DNA from: CAYNFH01 sp964396385
Lineage (GTDB): Bacteria; Armatimonadota; Chthonomonadetes; Chthonomonadales; CAJBBX01
Direction of reading: 5' to 3'
Assembly (NCBI GenBank): GCA_964396385.1
Contig: CAYNFH010000081.1
Location: 1-25,049 of the forward strand
Length of the DNA: 25,049 bases
Position numbers and translations under genes: made by a program
The notes under the pieces: model-generated
Database searches by the model: none
The model's input: the letters and a program-made list of their open reading frames with translations, nothing else
Told to the model about the DNA's origin: nothing
Shown here: one piece after another, positions 1-6,633 of the stretch
Position numbering within the stretch: the first letter of the stretch is position 1
Layout of the letters: each line of letters opens with the position of its first letter

Positions 1-72
1 GGATTGACCCACCACGCCGCCACGAGGCAGAGCACTGCTAGCCACGGATTCCGTCCTGCTCCGCAGATCCTT

Positions 73-98
73 GAATTTGACACGCGCGTGTCAAATTC
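73..98. repeat. 26-bp perfect palindrome
   Basis: The left arm GAATTTGACACGC (73-85) is followed directly by its exact reverse complement (86-98). It shares the outer AATTTGA...TCAAATT design with the palindrome at 15558-15581. It may be a REP-like element, a regulator-binding site or a hairpin; the role is unknown. Confidence 0.7.
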
Positions 99-126
99 GG
101 TCCCGGCGGCGCCAGATTCGGTGCCC

Positions 127-147
127 CTCCCCCCAATTCTGGGGGAG
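127..147. repeat. Short GC-rich hairpin
   Basis: CTCCCCC (127-133) pairs with GGGGGAG (141-147) around the 7-nt loop CAATTCT. There is no T tract on either side, so it is not a clear intrinsic terminator. It lies close to the palindrome at 73-98 and may be part of the same repetitive block. Confidence 0.5.
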
Positions 148-175
148 CTTTCGAGGAAGGCGGGACGGCCAAGAA

Positions 176-295
176 ATGTTGCGGCTGTGGCAGGCCCTCA
201 CCCCCCAACCCAAGGACCCGGCGCCGGACCTGCGCTGGCGGGCGGCGGAGCTGCGGTCGCTCGCTCGGCTGTGCGGAAGCCCGCCCGGCTCCTGA
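176..295 (+). CDS. Possible 39-aa protein, unrecognised
   Basis: An ATG at 176 opens a 39-residue frame beginning MLRLWQAL and ending in LCGSPPGS before TGA. The composition (Trp, Leu, Arg, Ala) could be that of a short helical protein. No good ribosome binding site lies close upstream: GAGGAAGG is about 16 nt away. It sits between palindromic repeats, and most frames here are open by chance because of high GC. I do not recognise it; it may be a decayed gene end or not a gene. Confidence 0.15.
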   Translation: MLRLWQALTPQPKDPAPDLRWRAAELRSLARLCGSPPGS

Positions 296-338
296 GCGCG
301 CCGATTCCCGCCCAAGAACGGGAGAGCGGGAGCCGGGG

Positions 339-353
339 TGAGACATTGTCTCA
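339..353. repeat. TGAGACA-T-TGTCTCA palindrome, copy 1
   Basis: Two 7-nt arms, TGAGACA and TGTCTCA, flank a central T and are followed by AATTG. The same motif recurs at 3134-3148, 4148-4162 and, with a 2-nt centre, at 15562-15577. Four copies in 25 kb, each followed by (A/G)ATTG, exceed chance. Confidence 0.75.
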
Positions 354-551
354 AATTGTGTATTGACGCGGTGGTGCGAGATTCGGGGCAGGCAATCCGG
401 CATCTCGCCACGAGCGTCTGGGCGGTAATGGGTAGAGGTTGCGCAAACAGCGAAGAAAGCGTAGTAAGGGAGCGCAGCCGACCTTCCCAAGCTGAAGCGG
501 GGCAGGACTCTCTTATTGCGCGGAATGCGCGGTAAGCGCGGTAAGGATGCA

Positions 552-742
552 GGTTCCGAGGGCTCTGCCCTCGTGCTCCCGCTGAGGGGGCTTCATTCGC
601 CCCCTCAGCCTCCCCTCATAACGAGCCGCTCTGCGGGCTTCGCAGGCATTGCCGGAACCGCGACCGTCCCTTCGGGACAGTTCCCGCGGGCCGGCTGCTG
701 CCCCGTGTTCGGCGGGACTCACCCCCATACCCCCGAGGAGTG
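552..742. ncRNA. Candidate structured RNA or hairpin-rich mobile repeat
   Basis: This stretch folds into nested stems that can be read by eye. GGTTC (552-556) can pair with GAACC (655-659) and close a multibranch loop. Inside it are CGAGGGC/GCCCTCG (557-563 with 567-573) and an 11-bp stem, GCTGAGGGGGC with GCCCCCTCAGC (581-591 with 599-609). A further hairpin, GTCCC-TTC-GGGAC (666-678), sits within CCGCG/CGCGG. The block ends beside the tRNA-Val fragment at 746. No convincing protein frame occupies it. It recalls the compact multi-stem RNAs of mobile elements such as HEARO/OMEGA, but no HNH or TnpB gene is present and I cannot assign a family. Confidence 0.4.
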
Positions 743-745
743 ACT

Positions 746-820
746 GCTTCGTTGACACCGAAGAGGTCACAAGTTCAGATCTTGTACCGCCCATGTCGAA
801 TCCCGACTGCCCCCGTCTCC
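746..820 (+). repeat. 3' fragment of tRNA-Val(GAC) plus flank (attachment-site-like)
   Basis: Positions 746-793 match a tRNA-Val from the anticodon arm to the discriminator base. They include a perfect anticodon stem CTTCG/CGAAG around TTGACAC (anticodon GAC), variable loop AGGTC, T arm and acceptor strand ACCGCCC plus A. The 5' half is absent. Homology to the copy at 3021 continues about 27 nt past the gene, making a 75-bp direct repeat of 3045-3119. A 3' tRNA piece starting at the anticodon arm is what a tyrosine-recombinase integration event leaves behind. No integrase is visible nearby. Confidence 0.75.
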
Positions 821-942
821 GGTGCCCATTCCGCCGAAGGCGCGGGGTGATTCCGCTTGAAGACGCGTAGTGATTCCGCCGGATTGTGCAGCTCGCACCC
901 CCGACTCGCACCTACTGACTAAAATGAAGCGCCAATTTCCCG

Positions 943-948
943 TATAAT
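943..948 (+). promoter_or_regulatory. Consensus -10 box (TATAAT)
   Basis: A perfect TATAAT lies 41 nt upstream of the ATG at 990. This predicts a start of transcription near 955 and a leader of about 35 nt. No clear -35 hexamer is present at 17 nt; the spacing region reads TAAAAT. Confidence 0.5.
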
Positions 949-989
949 GGCCCGCTCCATTGTGGAGCACCGCTCTGAGAGGAGGGACC

Positions 990-1184
990 ATGGAGAGGGA
1001 AGCGATTCACGAAATGTGCGTGCGGCTAGAGGAGTACATCCGGGCACACAACTGGACGCCCACGTCGCGTCGGCAGCGGCAGGACTACGAGGAGCTGCTC
1101 ACATACCCTGGCCGGCTGGTAGCTGAGTTCGACCGCTTGCACTTGGCGGCGGAACAGGGCGAGAGCGAGAACTCAAGAGGGTAG
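990..1184 (+). CDS. Small hypothetical protein (64 aa)
   Basis: The ATG at 990 is preceded by a strong ribosome binding site (GAGAGGAGGG, close spacing) and a consensus -10 box at 943. The product starts MEREAIHEMC and is charged, helical and free of transmembrane segments. It contains RRQRQDYEELL and a LVAEFDRLHLAAEQ helix, so it could be a short coiled-coil or a regulator fragment. It lies 24 nt before a strong hairpin terminator candidate, so it looks like a single-gene unit ahead of the HEPN gene. I do not recognise the family. The promoter, ribosome site and terminator together make it more likely real than its length suggests. Confidence 0.55.
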   Translation: MEREAIHEMCVRLEEYIRAHNWTPTSRRQRQDYEELLTYPGRLVAEFDRLHLAAEQGESENSRG

Positions 1185-1207
1185 ACTCAATCTGTTGTTG
1201 CTGGGAA

Positions 1208-1236
1208 AATGCCGGCAGGACTATCCTGCCGGCATT
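1208..1236 (+). terminator. Strong hairpin, probable terminator
   Basis: AATGCCGGCAGGA (1208-1220) and TCCTGCCGGCATT (1224-1236) form a perfect 13-bp stem around CTA. It sits just after the 64-aa gene. No run of T follows, so it is a non-canonical terminator or a repeat hairpin. Confidence 0.5.
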
Positions 1237-1440
1237 CCTCCTGCGCTCCGTTGGCCCTAGGCGGCCCCAAGTCATGCGTAGCCGCGTACCTGCGTTCTCT
1301 GCGGCAAGGAACCACGGTACTTGCCGTCCCAAGGGCCGAGCCACACCGCGCTCCAGCCCGCCTCGGCACGGCCGCTTGTGATCGCGGACAAGGAGCGGTC
1401 AGGCGCTCAGCCAAGTGGAATCTGACGCGGGAGGGAGAGG

Positions 1441-2856
1441 GTGGCGCTCGATGGCATCCACGATGCTGCCCGGGACTTCGCAGACTTCGCGAACACCGTT
1501 CTGGAGCACTGGAGAGCTTGGGCTGCCCTAGATGGCGTTCCGGAGGTTCTGCGGACACGGCAAGTGTTCGAAGAAGGGCAGAACGGGGAGGTCTCGGTTC
1601 GCGACGTCTCTGAGATCCGGCGCAACTATCGGCCCTCGGTCAGTAGCCATTGGAACGACGCTGGCTTGTGGCTCCTGCCGAGCGCCCGCGCATGCGTGGG
1701 CAAGCTCCTCGCGATGGGGGTACTGCTCCCCCTGCAGATGTCCGCTCCAGACGGGACGCCAATCCCCAACCCAAGCCTCGACCAAATGCTCTACGGGCTC
1801 GTAGAGCGCCTGCGCGGGCTCATCATGGCGGTGGTCGAGCACTACGATACCTTGGAGCCGACCGAACCCCTGCTTTTCGGCGCCTTCCAGCAGTTTGTAG
1901 AAGCATCGAAGCCCCAGAATCGAGTCGCGTGGGTTGTGGCTCCCCTGGTCGGCTTCAGTTCTGAAGTGCCGGAACTCCACCTAACAGAGAGCTTGCATCT
2001 CAGTCCATTCACGCCTGCGGAGAAGACAGAGGTCTTCGGCATCGCTGGGTCCAGCATGCTCCCTCCCACCCAAGCTGACTTCCAGGCATTCACCAGTGCA
2101 GCGTACAAGCTATCCGCCAAAGTGCCATTCGACGGAGTACAGATAGGCACAGCAGTGGCCCCCGAGGTTGGTCAGGCCATAACGGCATTTCGGCTGGCCG
2201 CTCCAGGCTTCGTGGGCGCGCTCCGCCTGTTCGAGCACTACGGCAATATACTCTCAATGGCAACGCTCGGCAATCACATGGTTCAGACCGGGATCGGTCC
2301 AGACTACCTCCTCAGGCGGGACGGAATCGCTGTTCTCCAAGAGACCATCCGCGCACTTACATTGCTGGGGCCAGAGGTGCAGAACACGGTAGCGGTTAGT
2401 CGCTTGAACCAGGTCTACAATCGCAAGGAGCCGGAAGACCGCGTGATCGACTGTGCTATCGCGCTGGAAAGCTGCCTTCTACCGGATAGCGATAACCGCG
2501 ACCTGTCCTATAAGCTGCAGATGCGAGCAGCGGCTCTTCTTGCCCAGGAAAGGCCACCCTCTGAAACGCAGGAGTTCCTCAAGGTCGCGTATGCGGTGCG
2601 AAGCAGGATCGTCCACAAGGGCCAGCGGCTCCACGGCACCGAACTTGCGCAGATGATCCGCAACAAGCTAGATGGCCAGGAGCCAACCGGATTCGTCGAG
2701 AGCCTCCATGACTACACGCGCCGCATCGTGCGCCACGTAGTTCTCTGGTGTGCTGGCGGCAAGAAGCCAGAGAGGCTGGCCGACGACATCGACGGCCGAT
2801 TGCTGGCAGCAGTCAGGCAGCATGCATCCACGACGGCGCCCCCATCGGCCTCGTGA
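1441..2856 (+). CDS. ApeA-type HEPN domain protein (471 aa)
   Basis: The start is a GTG at 1441 with a purine-rich ribosome site (GGGAGGGAGAGG) directly upstream. The C-terminal third carries the ApeA-like HEPN signature: an ALESCLLPDSDNRDLSYKL segment near residues 342-360, then YAVRSRIVHKG. That last segment gives the catalytic R-x4-H of HEPN ribonucleases (Arg387, His392). The N-terminal 300 residues are mixed alpha/beta and not recognised. HEPN proteins of this kind cleave RNA, and ApeA itself has been reported as a single-gene anti-phage protein that halts infected cells. Here the gene stands alone between two 75-bp tRNA-Val direct repeats (746-820, 3045-3119), as expected of a defence gene on a small integrated element. 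The HEPN assignment is firm; the defence role is inferred. Confidence 0.85.
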   Translation: MALDGIHDAARDFADFANTVLEHWRAWAALDGVPEVLRTRQVFEEGQNGEVSVRDVSEIRRNYRPSVSSHWNDAGLWLLPSARACVGKLLAMGVLLPLQMSAPDGTPIPNPSLDQMLYGLVERLRGLIMAVVEHYDTLEPTEPLLFGAFQQFVEASKPQNRVAWVVAPLVGFSSEVPELHLTESLHLSPFTPAEKTEVFGIAGSSMLPPTQADFQAFTSAAYKLSAKVPFDGVQIGTAVAPEVGQAITAFRLAAPGFVGALRLFEHYGNILSMATLGNHMVQTGIGPDYLLRRDGIAVLQETIRALTLLGPEVQNTVAVSRLNQVYNRKEPEDRVIDCAIALESCLLPDSDNRDLSYKLQMRAAALLAQERPPSETQEFLKVAYAVRSRIVHKGQRLHGTELAQMIRNKLDGQEPTGFVESLHDYTRRIVRHVVLWCAGGKKPERLADDIDGRLLAAVRQHASTTAPPSAS

Positions 2857-3020
2857 CGTATTGCGAAGTCTTCGTTGCCGCTCCGTGATGACTTCGGCGA
2901 CTAAGACGCGCGGAGGAACTAGACGGATGTACCCTGAAACGATGCTTCGGGAGAGCCCTTCGTTCCCCACTTTCTGAGGCTTGCGGGTACGCGCGCTAAG
3001 CGTGGAAAGCGCCTAAAGGC

Positions 3021-3091
3021 GGGCGGTTAGCTCAGGGGGAGAGCGCTTCGTTGACGCCGATGTGTCACAAGTTCAAGTCTTGTACCGCCCA
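3021..3091 (+). tRNA. tRNA-Val (GAC), slightly degenerate
   Basis: The gene folds as acceptor GGGCGGT/ACCGCCC, D arm GCTC-AGGGGGA-GAGC, anticodon loop TTGACGC (anticodon GAC) and T arm ACAAG-TTCAAGT-CTTGT, with discriminator A and no encoded CCA. Two features are abnormal. The anticodon stem CTTCG/CGATG has a T-T mismatch, and the variable loop is 4 nt (TGTC) where the fragment at 746 keeps CGAAG and AGGTC. It may therefore be a decaying duplicate. The 5' 26 nt are identical to the copy beginning at 25024. Confidence 0.8.
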
Positions 3092-3133
3092 CGTCGAATC
3101 CCGACTGCCCCCCGTCTCCTGCAAGTCTTGCTC

Positions 3134-3148
3134 TGAGACATTGTCTCA
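3134..3148. repeat. TGAGACA-T-TGTCTCA palindrome, copy 2
   Basis: Same 15-nt palindrome as 339-353, followed by AATTG. It opens repeat copy A and lies 43 nt after the tRNA-Val gene. Confidence 0.75.
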
Positions 3149-3214
3149 AATTGCCGCGTTCGCGGCCCTCTTGGACGGGCGTCTCTCGCCGATTGAATAG
3201 CTCTGATGGCGTTC

Positions 3215-3250
3215 CACTACAATGTGAGCGGGCCCGCTCACATTGTAGTG
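3215..3250. repeat. 36-bp perfect palindrome in repeat A
   Basis: CACTACAATGTGAGCGGG (3215-3232) is followed directly by its exact reverse complement. The equivalent site in copy B (4229-4264) keeps the outer CACTACAAT arms but has a different, still self-complementary, inner stem. Selection or copying therefore preserves the hairpin rather than the sequence. Confidence 0.85.
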
Positions 3251-3293
3251 ATTTGCTCCCATCGCTGGACGCTCATGGGCGGCTTTCGGAGCG

Positions 3294-3641
3294 GTGGGCG
3301 GAGAGGAGATCCTGGTGAGCGCCTCGTCCGACGCGAGCCTGCCGACACAGGTGGAAGCTGAATCTGAGCGGAAGGCTGGGAACGATATTGTAGTATGCGG
3401 CATCGACGTGAGAGCCAATAGGCCGCTTGCTCAGCAGATCGAGCAGAACGCCAACGGCCCGACGGTGGGGGACCCGCCCCAGGCAGGCTCCAAGTCGCTT
3501 CCCCATTTTCATCCGGTGTCTCGACAACCAGGCGGGCACGCATTCTATGAAACGGTTAAACGCAAATCAATCACAGAGAAGCAATCACTCCATGCGGTAT
3601 TTCACTCCAGCTCTATACGCACGGACGAATTCGTCGGATGA
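3294..3641 (+). pseudogene. Rhs/polymorphic toxin C-terminal fragment
   Basis: The frame contains a segment typical of small toxin domains at the C-terminus of Rhs proteins: GNDIVVCGIDVRANRPLAQQ, then a KSLPHFHPV motif and PGGHAFYET. The Rhs core, with YD repeats and the PxxxxDPxGL junction, is missing, and the first 20 codons lie inside the 214-bp repeat. This looks like an orphan toxin tail cut off from its carrier. A plausible immunity gene follows, overlapping by 50 nt, but it is frameshifted. No ribosome site or start is convincing, so it is probably not expressed as a functional toxin. The family placement rests on motif resemblance only. Confidence 0.5.
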
Positions 3642-4099
3642 GGCAGAGGCGGAGGTTGCCAGCCAGTTGTGGGAAGCCGCCATCGCCGAATACGAGCGTC
3701 ACCTGAAGAACTTGCCGGCTGGTCCTCAGCAGCTTGCTCGGCTGTTGCTACACGATGCGAGCATTCTCGAACTTGCTTCCGCCAACTTCCGCCACGGTCA
3801 GAGTATCGGCCCAGGGGAACGCGACGACGCTTCGATATGCGCTCTGTGGCGAGGTGAAACAGAGTCAGCCGGTTCGAGAGTTCCCATTTGACCCTCGGAG
3901 TCGCATCTGGCTCTATGACGAAGTTGACGGGTCTGATGGGCGGTTCTGGCACAGGATACTGAGCAGCGACGGTTCCGTTTTAGAGATCCCGTTCTCGGCG
4001 ATAGCCATCCAGGTTGCCCACACATCACACCCTGAAGCAGCCCTTTCCTCAAGCGACCACGCGCAGCGGAACGGAGCCCGTATCGCTCTTACGGCTTGA
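3592..4099 (+). pseudogene. Frameshifted putative immunity gene
   Basis: The ATG at 3592 opens MRYFTPALYAR and runs through WEAAIAEYERHL and LARLLLHDASILEL. Coherent protein then continues in the next frame, with LRYALCGEV, FPFDPRSRIWLYDEVD, FWHRILSSDG and EIPFSAIAIQV, to a TGA at 4097. The shift falls at about 3775-3800 and fits one extra nucleotide. Rejoined, the product would be roughly 150-170 residues: an N-terminal helical part and a C-terminal beta-rich part. MRYFTP-type proteins with this layout are common hypothetical proteins. Its place directly after an Rhs-type toxin tail suggests a cognate immunity protein (inference). A sequencing or assembly error could also explain the shift. 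Confidence 0.55.
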
Positions 4100-4147
4100 C
4101 CGGTATATCCGTATCGCTACCGTCCCTGCTCTCCAGGTAACGAAATC

Positions 4148-4162
4148 TGAGACATTGTCTCA
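4148..4162. repeat. TGAGACA-T-TGTCTCA palindrome, copy 3
   Basis: Same palindrome as at 339 and 3134, here followed by GATTG. It opens repeat copy B. Confidence 0.75.
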
Positions 4163-4228
4163 GATTGCCGTGATCGCGGCCCTGTTGGATGGGCGTCTGT
4201 TGCCGATTGTATAGGTCTGATGTCATTC

Positions 4229-4264
4229 CACTACAATCTGGGGGTATCCCCCCAGATTGTAGTG
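4229..4264. repeat. 36-nt hairpin in repeat B
   Basis: CACTACAATCTGGGGG (4229-4244) and CCCCCAGATTGTAGTG (4249-4264) form a perfect 16-bp stem with loop TATC. Compared with copy A, the inner stem bases differ on both arms in a way that keeps pairing. Confidence 0.85.
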
Positions 4265-4322
4265 CTTTGCTCCCATCGCTGGACGCTCACGGGCGGCTTT
4301 CGGAGAGGTGGGCGGAGAGCAG

Positions 4323-4448
4323 ATGCTGGTGAGCGCCTCGTCCGACGCGAACCTGCCGGTCTTTATCAATCCGGCGCGGCACGCCGTGATGTCGCGGCAC
4401 CTCTGGCTGCTGCTTCAGAATCGCAGCTCTGGGGCGTTGACGCTCTGA
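4323..4448 (+). CDS. Short 41-aa frame in repeat B, unrecognised
   Basis: ATG at 4323 opens MLVSASSDANLP, the same LVSASSDA(N/S)LP peptide that repeat copy A would encode, then VMSRHLWLLLQN before TGA at 4446. The sharing of the peptide across both copies is the main argument for coding. The upstream GGCGGAGAG could serve as a ribosome site. It may be a truncated 5' end of a gene broken before the assembly gap at 4620. No function can be given. Confidence 0.25.
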   Translation: MLVSASSDANLPVFINPARHAVMSRHLWLLLQNRSSGALTL

Positions 4449-4619
4449 TCGGGGACGTGCTGAAGGATCCGGCTGCCCCTTCCAGGGCAACTACGCTATA
4501 CGGACGCGGTGGATTGCGACGCTGGGGAACGGCCGCCGGTCGTGGAATCGTCGCGGCTCATCGCTACGGGGTACCGTGCCCAGTGTTTCCCGTCACACCT
4601 CGTCGCCTGGGGAAGGGCG

Positions 4620-4629
4620 NNNNNNNNNN
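4620..4629. other. Assembly gap (10 N)
   Basis: Ten N mark a scaffold gap of unknown true length. The sequence to the left has no frame that clearly belongs to the methylase tail on the right, so adjacency across the gap should not be assumed. Confidence 0.95.
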
Positions 4630-4630
4630 G

Positions 4631-4834
4631 GTCATCGTATCGGGGCTGGGAGAGCACAGCGAGAAGCCAGAGGAGCAGTACGAGCGCATCGAGCGCCTGG
4701 TCGAAGGACCGTACTTGGAGCTGTTCCACCGGCCCGGGAACGGACTGTTCCCGCCGAGGGCGGCCTGGACGTTCATCGGCAACGAGTCCACAAGCAAAGA
4801 CGTTACGGAAGATCCGGTGGCGTTGAGAGCGTGA
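4631..4834 (+). CDS. MT-A70-type adenine methyltransferase, C-terminal fragment
   Basis: The frame enters from the gap and reads EHSEKPEEQYERIERL, then EGPYLELF and a tail with WTFIGNE. This is the usual C-terminal pattern of MT-A70-family N6-adenine methyltransferases found in phages and bacteria: a (E/P)HSxKP motif, a P-x-LELF strand, and W..GNE near the end. The catalytic DPPW region would lie in the missing part. MT-A70 enzymes transfer a methyl group from S-adenosylmethionine to adenine N6. Here only about 67 residues remain, so activity cannot be judged. A mobile or prophage origin is likely. Confidence 0.65.
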   Translation, partial: VIVSGLGEHSEKPEEQYERIERLVEGPYLELFHRPGNGLFPPRAAWTFIGNESTSKDVTEDPVALRA

Positions 4835-4855
4835 TCGAGCCCATGATAAGCGAAT

Positions 4856-5101
4856 CTACGAATCCCGAGCCCAGCCCCCGCGGTGTTCGGGCCGCAGGTC
4901 CGTTTGTGTGGCGCAGATAATCGACAGGTAGTCGCGAATCTCCACGGTTAGGTGAATCTGCAGCTGGGCGTATGCACGTTGCTCAACCCTGAACCGCTCT
5001 TGTGTCCGTGAATCGCACTGTCGCTGATACACGAACCACGCGAACAGCAGCAAGCACGCGAACATACAAAAGCTGAAGAGCCTGTTGTCACCGTCTTCCA
5101 C
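4856..5101 (-). CDS. Small single-pass membrane protein (81 aa)
   Basis: The start is a GTG at 5101 with an excellent ribosome site, GGAGG, 6 nt upstream. The product has one hydrophobic segment at residues 8-24 (LFSFCMFACLLLFAWFV). It is followed by a charged helical region (QRQCDSRTQERFRVEQRAY) and a Cys-containing tail. It lies 38 nt after the PIN nuclease gene on the same strand and is probably cotranscribed. It may be a membrane anchor or partner of that protein. No family recognised. Confidence 0.6.
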   Translation of the reverse strand: MEDGDNRLFSFCMFACLLLFAWFVYQRQCDSRTQERFRVEQRAYAQLQIHLTVEIRDYLSIICATQTDLRPEHRGGWARDS

Positions 5102-5139
5102 TATCTACCTCCAGCCCCACCCTCGCCCCTCTGGACACT

Positions 5140-6633
5140 TCAGGGATTACTGTCACCGCGAATCCTCTCAATGGTCAGCCGGCCGAATATCTCGTCCGGC
5201 AACTCCTGAGCGATGATGCGGTACTCCACCTCCAGACAGCCTACATTGTCGGTGGGCAGGGTGATCTTCAGGGCGTCCACATCCGCCGTCATCTTGTGCT
5301 TGAGCCGAATCACGTTGATGCGCAATTGCACTCCGTTAGTCCTTGCGTCCTGCGCACTAGGATTGCACACCCTTGGCCGCGAGACATTTGGTGGCGGCGG
5401 CGGTAGCCCCGTTGGACGCAAGGCGATATTGCTCAGCTCCTCCAACGCACTGTTCCCGGCCCCAATGTGAGAGAGCGCCATGAGGTTCTTCATATACGCT
5501 GCGTTCCCGAAGTCTTCGGGGTCCGGGGGCTGGGGCGCATCAGTGGCGTGCATTTCCGTCTTGGACGGCTTCGGCACAGCACCGGCCGTCATGCCCACGG
5601 GAAATCGTAGGAAGATGTCCAGGTCCGTTGCCGGTGCACCGCCGTCGTTCCGAATCTCCAGCGCGACGGTGTAAGTACGTCGCCTGCCATTTTCGCGCCG
5701 CAAGTTCTGCCGCAGGTACTCCTCGCAAGCAGCATAGTAATTCTGCAAAGCCGCATTGAATGTCTTGCGGCCGGCGTCCGAGAGCATGCCGATCTTGAAC
5801 GCGCCGTAGCGTCGCTCGGCTTCAGCATCTGGATCATTCGGGTCCGGGGGCAAGTCTGGCAAGGCGAGAATGTCCTCCAGGGTGAACGACCTCGTGTTGC
5901 CGGCGACTGCCTCAGTTCTGGGAGGCTGCGCGGGCACTGCGGTGCGCGGCAGTGCGATGTGAAGGAGTGGACTCCTGTCGCGAATCTGCTGCATTACTGC
6001 CGGGATGTCGTCTATGGTGAGGTCCGCAGGTACCTCCAGCGTGATAGTTTCGGATCCACCGGCAAACACGATCTTCGGCGCCGGGCGCGACACTTCGAGA
6101 GCCTTGATTCGACCCTCAAGCACCTTGACCTGTTTGGCATGGGGATCTTCCGGCTCCTGGCGGCGGTATTTGTCCGGAAGGCGCGCAAAGTCTATGCCGA
6201 AGGAGCGCGCCGCGGACTTCATACCTGTGTCGCTCGTTATGAGCACAACCTCCTGCTCTGGGTGCAGCTCACGGTAGGCGAGAATATCAGCGATGAGCTG
6301 GTCGTCGGCATTGTGCGCAGATAGGCCCGGCTGCAATTCCCCGCTTCTGGGAAAGAAGTGCAGGTCTTCACCGTCGCGAATCGCCGCCGTGTCCGCGCTA
6401 CCGCAGCTATCGAAGATGGCATCGAGTTGCCTTAGCAGCCCAGCGGCCCTCTCCTTAAGGTGCGGCTTCCGTCCGCTGTCCTTGTGGTCGTTCAACTCGC
6501 GAAAATTCACGCGGCTGAGCACGACCACGATGCGCTCGGTCTTCGGGAAGACCGCTTCCCGCCACCTCACATGATCGACCCGCTCGAAGTTGTAGAGTGA
6601 GCTGGTGTCTATGAAGACAGCCTTTGTAGCCAT
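5140..6633 (-). CDS. PIN-domain ribonuclease-like protein (497 aa)
   Basis: The N-terminal 155 residues form a PIN domain. The acidic residues expected for metal binding are visible: Asp9 in FIDTSSLYNF, Glu46 in VNFRELNDHK, Asp110/Asp111 in AHNADDQLIADIL and Asp135 in LITSDTGMK. PIN domains are metal-dependent single-strand RNA nucleases. The remaining 340 residues include a long linker and a beta-rich C-terminal part (TYTVALEIRNDGG, FLRFPVGM, VEYRIIAQ), unusual for toxin-type PIN proteins of about 130 aa. The start has GAGG 8 nt upstream. The gene lacks a VapB-like antitoxin upstream and is followed closely by a small membrane protein. It may be a defence or stress ribonuclease (inference). 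Confidence 0.8.
   Translation of the reverse strand: MATKAVFIDTSSLYNFERVDHVRWREAVFPKTERIVVVLSRVNFRELNDHKDSGRKPHLKERAAGLLRQLDAIFDSCGSADTAAIRDGEDLHFFPRSGELQPGLSAHNADDQLIADILAYRELHPEQEVVLITSDTGMKSAARSFGIDFARLPDKYRRQEPEDPHAKQVKVLEGRIKALEVSRPAPKIVFAGGSETITLEVPADLTIDDIPAVMQQIRDRSPLLHIALPRTAVPAQPPRTEAVAGNTRSFTLEDILALPDLPPDPNDPDAEAERRYGAFKIGMLSDAGRKTFNAALQNYYAACEEYLRQNLRRENGRRRTYTVALEIRNDGGAPATDLDIFLRFPVGMTAGAVPKPSKTEMHATDAPQPPDPEDFGNAAYMKNLMALSHIGAGNSALEELSNIALRPTGLPPPPPNVSRPRVCNPSAQDARTNGVQLRINVIRLKHKMTADVDALKITLPTDNVGCLEVEYRIIAQELPDEIFGRLTIERIRGDSNP

Larger units (their letters stand above)
3132..3345 (+). repeat. 214-bp dispersed repeat, copy A
   Basis: This segment aligns without gaps to 4146-4359, at roughly 85% identity by eye. 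It begins with the TGAGACA-T-TGTCTCA palindrome, contains a 36-nt hairpin (3215-3250) and ends within a frame beginning LVSASSDA. Differences are concentrated in the hairpin arms, where they are compensatory. Confidence 0.75.
4146..4359 (+). repeat. 214-bp dispersed repeat, copy B
   Basis: Gapless partner of 3132-3345. It starts with TGAGACA-T-TGTCTCA (4148-4162), includes a 36-nt hairpin (4229-4264) and ends where the sequence diverges after CTGCCG. The two copies flank the toxin/immunity remnant. Confidence 0.75.

Noticed and set aside
418..440. tRNA-like GGGCGGTAATGGGTAGAGG start
   Set aside because: It resembles a tRNA acceptor and D arm only superficially; no anticodon or T arm follows.
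38..490. 150-codon minus-strand frame at the left end
   Set aside because: It crosses palindromes and hairpins, is rich in Pro, Arg and Ser, and has no start signal.
552..742. Naming the structured block as a HEARO/OMEGA RNA
   Set aside because: No IscB, IsrB or TnpB-like gene is near and I cannot verify the consensus by eye; kept only as a structured RNA candidate.
4220..4834. A single 204-residue protein across the assembly gap
   Set aside because: The true gap length is unknown and the left half begins inside a repeat and does not resemble an MT-A70 enzyme; only the right part is supported.
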